The notes beneath the pieces were generated by a model. That model did no database searches. It was not told where the DNA came from and worked only from the letters and a program-made list of their open reading frames with translations. From positions 1 through 8,067 of the forward strand of contig CAKPAT010000052.1 in assembly GCA_934133155.1 (NCBI GenBank): 8,067 nt of DNA. Reading direction: 5' to 3'. The translations under genes and the position numbers were made by a program. Shown one piece after another: positions 5,368 to 8,067 of the stretch. Each line of letters begins with the position of its first letter. Position 1 is the first letter of the stretch. This DNA comes from an uncultured Bacilli bacterium (GTDB taxonomy: Bacteria > Bacillota_I > Bacilli_A > RF39 > UBA660).

Positions 5368-6498
5368 TCATCTCAAATAATTATCTAATTTCAAATGCTT
5401 AATTTTACTGCGTGCACTAGTAGAAACCAAATCGCCATTAAGCCCCAAACTTAAATTAGTTTTCTTACCATCTTTCGCCTTACCACAAGGCGTAGCCACA
5501 AAAACATCCTTATCAATAAGTGGCATAATCCTTTCAAAAACAATATCCCATGGTTTTCTTCTACCATTATAATTATTATAAGTTTGTGCCAAATCTAAAG
5601 CCGTCAAATTACTACTAGTCGAAAGCAAATACTCAATCATCTGTAAATCTACATTAGAAAGCTCATAAGGGCAGTTACACTGAATATTATGAATAACATG
5701 TTCCTTTTCAAACTCAAGTAAAACCTGCTGTAAAACATACTTCACAAACAAAGTAACCTCATCGTGCATTCTACACTTAATAATATTTTTCTCATACTCT
5801 CTTTGAGAAAAAGCTATCGCTCTATTAAAAATAATATAAGGATAATTCTTATTTTTAACCAAATACCACATAGAAGTAGTCCTACCAGTTCGCCCATTCA
5901 AATCCATATAAGGATGAACATATACAAAATAAAAATGCATAATTTGAGACTTGATAAAACCATCAATACCGGTTAAATCAGAAGAATTAACAAAATCAAA
6001 ATACATATCCATATAATAATCAATCTTAGAAAAATCAGCCCCCTGCATTGGATACTCATCAATACGTCTTCCGCGATATAAATAAACAGGTGCCGTCCTA
6101 TAATACTTTCCAGTCCTTTCAATATTAAAATCATTCAAAAGACCACTGCTTAAAATACTATAAAGTTCTCTTAAACTATCCTTATTAATATCGTTATGAC
6201 TTAAAATATATTCATAACCATGATAAAGATTAATAATTCTTTTTTTAGCATCCAAAGAAATATCATTTTTAGAGTTAATCACCTTATCAATCAAAGAAAG
6301 ATCATCCATAATACCCTCAATCGTATTATTCGCCTTAATCTCCTGTGAAAGCATCATACTCCTTGCAAAAGAAAGCATATTCATATAATCTAAACCATCT
6401 AAAAATTCTAAAACAGAAGCAACATAAGGTTTCAAATACTCATCATTAATCGCTAAATGTCCCCCATCTTCCATCTCTAAATCAAAATACTTAAGCAA
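5368..6498 (-). CDS. Fic-domain protein, probable AMPylator with N-terminal inhibitory helix
   Basis: Fic enzymes usually move AMP from ATP to a hydroxyl on a target protein. The core motif is HPYMDLNGRTGR (195-206), the HPFx(D/E)GNGRxxR signature with catalytic His195, acidic Asp and both Arg kept, and Leu in place of the usual Gly before Asn. Upstream, NNTIEG (57-62) matches the inhibitory helix (S/T)xxxE(G/N), with Glu kept but Ser replaced by Asn. The C-terminal part (about 285-360) looks like a winged-helix domain, as in many Fic/DUF4172-like proteins. The start is uncertain: TTG at 6498 lies eight bases after AGGTGG; a GTG at 6510 would add four residues. It sits after rbfA, behind a terminator-like hairpin, and ends in TGA. 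No antitoxin gene is adjacent, so the inhibitory helix is intramolecular. The target is unknown. Confidence 0.85.
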   Translation of the reverse strand: MLKYFDLEMEDGGHLAINDEYLKPYVASVLEFLDGLDYMNMLSFARSMMLSQEIKANNTIEGIMDDLSLIDKVINSKNDISLDAKKRIINLYHGYEYILSHNDINKDSLRELYSILSSGLLNDFNIERTGKYYRTAPVYLYRGRRIDEYPMQGADFSKIDYYMDMYFDFVNSSDLTGIDGFIKSQIMHFYFVYVHPYMDLNGRTGRTTSMWYLVKNKNYPYIIFNRAIAFSQREYEKNIIKCRMHDEVTLFVKYVLQQVLLEFEKEHVIHNIQCNCPYELSNVDLQMIEYLLSTSSNLTALDLAQTYNNYNGRRKPWDIVFERIMPLIDKDVFVATPCGKAKDGKKTNLSLGLNGDLVSTSARSKIKHLKLDNYLR

Positions 6499-6512
6499 AA
6501 AAACCACCACCT

Positions 6513-6535
6513 AAAAAATTCCTATAAGGAATTTT
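6513..6535 (-). terminator. Terminator or attenuator between rbfA and the Fic gene
   Basis: On the minus strand AAAATTCCT (6527-6535) pairs perfectly with AGGAATTTT (6515-6523) over a 3-base loop, and a T run ends at 6513. The rbfA stop TAG (6522-6524) is in the hairpin, and the ribosome binding site of the Fic gene starts right after the T run, so Fic expression may rely on readthrough. Confidence 0.6.
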
Positions 6536-6866
6536 CATGTAAATCTTTAATCTTATCCTCAATCTTTTGAGCATTCTCAATAGAATCATCATAAACAAAA
6601 TCAAGTAAAGGAATTTTCCTAATATCAACACGTTCTCTAAGCTCGTGTCTAATAAATCCGCTAGCCTCTTTTAAAGCCTTCAAAGTACTTTTCCTCTTAT
6701 TATCATCTAAAACAGTAAAATAAATCTTCGCATAACTTAAATCGCTAGTAACACGTGCCTCAGTAATTGTCACAAAATCAATATCCTTATTTTTAACGTC
6801 ATTAGCCAAAATATAACTAATTTCTTCAATTAACGCATCAGCAATTCTTTCAGTTTTAACACTCAT
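6522..6866 (-). CDS. rbfA: Ribosome-binding factor A
   Basis: RbfA is a single KH-like domain that helps the 30S subunit mature its 16S rRNA 5' end and is needed for cold adaptation in studied bacteria. The 114 residues match the family. Helix 1 has VKTERIADALIEEISYIL, then the strand ITEARVTSDLSYAKIYFTVL, helix FIRHELRERVDIRKIP and the final strand LDFVYDDSIE with a short helical tail. I chose the ATG at 6866, with GGAGGTG nine bases upstream. The in-frame GTG at 6878 lies inside that ribosome binding site. In many Firmicutes rbfA lies just after infB; here a PP2C gene is inserted between them. A -10 with a weak -35 precedes it. Confidence 0.95.
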   Translation of the reverse strand: MSVKTERIADALIEEISYILANDVKNKDIDFVTITEARVTSDLSYAKIYFTVLDDNKRKSTLKALKEASGFIRHELRERVDIRKIPLLDFVYDDSIENAQKIEDKIKDLHENSL

Positions 6867-6889
6867 AATATTCCGCACCTCCAGATAAT

Positions 6890-6918
6890 ATTATACCCTA
6901 AAAAAACACTATTTTAAA
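6890..6918 (-). promoter_or_regulatory. Possible promoter for rbfA
   Basis: A perfect -10 TATAAT (6890-6895) has TTTAAA (6913-6918, 4 of 6 matches to TTGACA) 17 bases upstream, the latter inside the 3' end of the PP2C gene. The start would be near 6883, about 17 bases before the ATG and just ahead of the ribosome binding site. In DNA this AT-rich, a chance match is possible. Confidence 0.35.
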
Positions 6919-7712
6919 ATCTTTTGTCTGCCAAAATATGCCGCCGTAATATTATCTTGACCTAAAGTATTCGAAAAATTGACACCATGAGCCGCCATAT
7001 TCACCATAACATCAGCCACATCTTCAGAAATACAGTTATGCATAATATTATCCATCGCACTCAAATCAACAAACTTATAAACGCCATCACTAACCACCAA
7101 AATTCCATCGTAATCATTATTTAAAATATGACAGTCTGGCTCGCAGCACCCAGTTTTATTAATCCCATAACCAATACATCCTTCAGGAACTGCCTTAAGT
7201 CTTAAATCAACATCGGCATACCCCAAGGAAACAAACTTATCATATAAATTTTCTATTCTATGAATTAAACTTAAAACACCATTCTTATAAACATAAACTC
7301 TAGTGTCCCCAACCGTTGACACCTTAGTATAACTAGGTCCAATCGCCACCACACTACCAACAGTCAAAGAAGGAATATGAGACTTTCTAACACCAGAATT
7401 ACTTTGAGGAATAAGATTAACAAGCCTTCTATTTTCTAAAAACAAATCCTTATCAACATTGCAAATAATATCTTCCAAATTCAAGTAAAAAACATCACCA
7501 GGTAACTCCTCAAACTTCTCTCCCATACGTTTGCAAAAGAAAGAAGACGCAATCTCACCTTTATAAGAACCACCAATACCATCAGCAACAACCATAAATT
7601 TATATCTATTATCAGAAGGATGAACCAAAACCAAAGAACTATCTTGATTAACTGGTTTCAAATCACTTCCATCATAACCATTATGTGTTGCACTTTTCAA
7701 AACAAAACTCAT
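6909..7712 (-). CDS. PP2C-family protein phosphatase
   Basis: PP2C phosphatases remove phosphate from Ser/Thr residues using two metal ions. All the metal-binding Asp motifs are present in the 267 residues: VNQDSS (Asp24), VVADGIGG (Asp44), VVSDGVYKF (Asp209) and GQDNIT (Asp253); VGDTRVYVYKNG (134-145) is the GDSR-type motif. It is soluble, with no membrane span. The start is ATG at 7712: AAAGGA lies eight bases upstream; the earlier ATG at 7718 is too close to it. Further upstream the frame is open to 7964 but overlaps infB and is not real. In bacteria such phosphatases usually oppose Hanks-type kinases (PrpC/PrkC), often encoded next door. No kinase is present here. The gene lies between infB and rbfA, with its own promoter. 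Confidence 0.9.
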   Translation of the reverse strand: MSFVLKSATHNGYDGSDLKPVNQDSSLVLVHPSDNRYKFMVVADGIGGSYKGEIASSFFCKRMGEKFEELPGDVFYLNLEDIICNVDKDLFLENRRLVNLIPQSNSGVRKSHIPSLTVGSVVAIGPSYTKVSTVGDTRVYVYKNGVLSLIHRIENLYDKFVSLGYADVDLRLKAVPEGCIGYGINKTGCCEPDCHILNNDYDGILVVSDGVYKFVDLSAMDNIMHNCISEDVADVMVNMAAHGVNFSNTLGQDNITAAYFGRQKILK

Positions 7713-7737
7713 ATACATTATCCTTTCAAGTGAGCAT

Positions 7738-7766
7738 ATTTTAGCACAAAACAAAACAAAAAGCAA
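7738..7766 (-). promoter_or_regulatory. Promoter of the PP2C gene
   Basis: An extended -10 TGCTAAAAT (TAAAAT at 7738-7743, TG at 7745-7746) lies 17 bases after TTGCTT (7761-7766). It starts a few bases downstream of the infB terminator, so it probably drives the phosphatase and perhaps rbfA independently of infB. Confidence 0.55.
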
Positions 7767-7768
7767 AC

Positions 7769-7789
7769 AAAAAAGGTTAAAGAAACCTT
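7769..7789 (-). terminator. Rho-independent terminator after infB
   Basis: On the minus strand AAGGTT (7784-7789) pairs with AACCTT (7773-7778) over a 5-base loop, followed by T residues to 7769 and a T-rich tract. It begins five bases after the infB stop and separates infB from the PP2C gene. Confidence 0.75.
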
Positions 7790-7794
7790 CAACC

Positions 7795-8067
7795 TTATCT
7801 TTTAACTTGAACCATTTCATAAGCTTCAATAATATCTCCTTCTTTAATATCATTGAAACTATCAATAGTAATGCCACATTCAAATCCTTTTTTAACCTCT
7901 TTAGCTGCGTCCTTTTCCCTTTGTAAAGAGCCAATCTTGCCATCATACACAACAATACCATCACGAATAACGCGTGCTAAACTATTATTCTTTATAACAC
8001 CATCAGTAACCGTACTACCGGCAATATTACCAACTTTAGAAAATTTAAAAATTTGTTTAATTAAAGC
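7795..8067 (-). CDS. infB: Translation initiation factor IF-2, C-terminal end (partial)
   Basis: IF-2 is the GTPase that brings initiator fMet-tRNA to the 30S subunit and promotes 50S joining. The visible 90 residues are its C-terminal part, with family hallmarks [43 protein letters not shown] and [14 protein letters not shown], the fMet-tRNA-binding beta-barrel region. The gene ends with TAA at 7795-7797 and continues beyond 8067, so the GTPase domain is not in view. It is the first of the window's translation genes in the direction of transcription. Confidence 0.96.
   Translation of the reverse strand, partial: ALIKQIFKFSKVGNIAGSTVTDGVIKNNSLARVIRDGIVVYDGKIGSLQREKDAAKEVKKGFECGITIDSFNDIKEGDIIEAYEMVQVKR

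Noticed and set aside
5764..5976. Plus-strand 70-codon frame within the Fic gene
   Set aside because: Antisense to the catalytic region of the Fic protein; the translation looks like no known family.
7713..7964. N-terminal extension of the PP2C reading frame
   Set aside because: It runs out of frame over the infB 3' end, terminator and promoter. The ATG at 7712 with its own ribosome binding site is the better start.
1..8067. Mycoplasma-type genetic code (TGA as Trp)
   Set aside because: Every gene is full length with TGA read as a stop, Trp is TGG, and Fic ends at TGA where the family C-terminus is plausible.
1..8067. CRISPR array, tRNA, rRNA, insertion sequence or prophage
   Set aside because: I found no regularly spaced repeats, tRNA-like cloverleaf, rRNA segment, transposase or terminal inverted repeats.

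Overview
The window looks like chromosome from a low-GC, Firmicutes- or Mycoplasmatota-like bacterium, perhaps an uncultured gut Bacilli lineage. The grounds are the very AT-rich DNA, strong AGGAGG-type ribosome binding sites, TATAAT promoters and an infC-rpmI-rplT operon with a long leader. MraY implies a peptidoglycan wall, so this is not a wall-less Mycoplasma. All reading frames are intact with TGA as a stop, and the Fic gene ends in TGA, which points to genetic code 11.

Right to left on the minus strand lie: the 3' end of infB (IF-2) with its terminator; a PP2C-type protein phosphatase with its own promoter; rbfA; a Fic-domain protein; a 176-bp spacer; the infC promoter and a structured leader; infC, rpmI and rplT (IF-3, L35, L20); a small HAD/nucleotidase-like hydrolase; mraY; and tig (trigger factor). 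Left of tig, a plus-strand gene encodes a small regulator with two XRE-type helix-turn-helix domains. It diverges from the 5' end of a minus-strand gene for an exported protein that runs off the window.

The backbone is housekeeping. IF-2, IF-3 and RbfA act in initiation and 30S maturation, L35 and L20 are 50S proteins, and trigger factor meets nascent chains at the ribosome exit. Between these sit single accessory genes (phosphatase, Fic, HAD hydrolase), two of them directly behind a terminator-like hairpin that overlaps the preceding stop codon.

The most informative signals are regulatory. The infC leader can fold into a 10-bp terminator hairpin or a mutually exclusive alternative hairpin, as expected for L20-controlled attenuation. 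The best infC start is a non-canonical AUC behind a perfect Shine-Dalgarno. L20 carries a C-terminal extension of about 45 residues resembling a Rho_N/SAP-type helical domain. I see no CRISPR array, tRNA, rRNA, insertion sequence or phage gene, and no obviously new multi-gene system. The novelty candidates are the L20 fusion, the attenuator details and the accessory-gene insertions.
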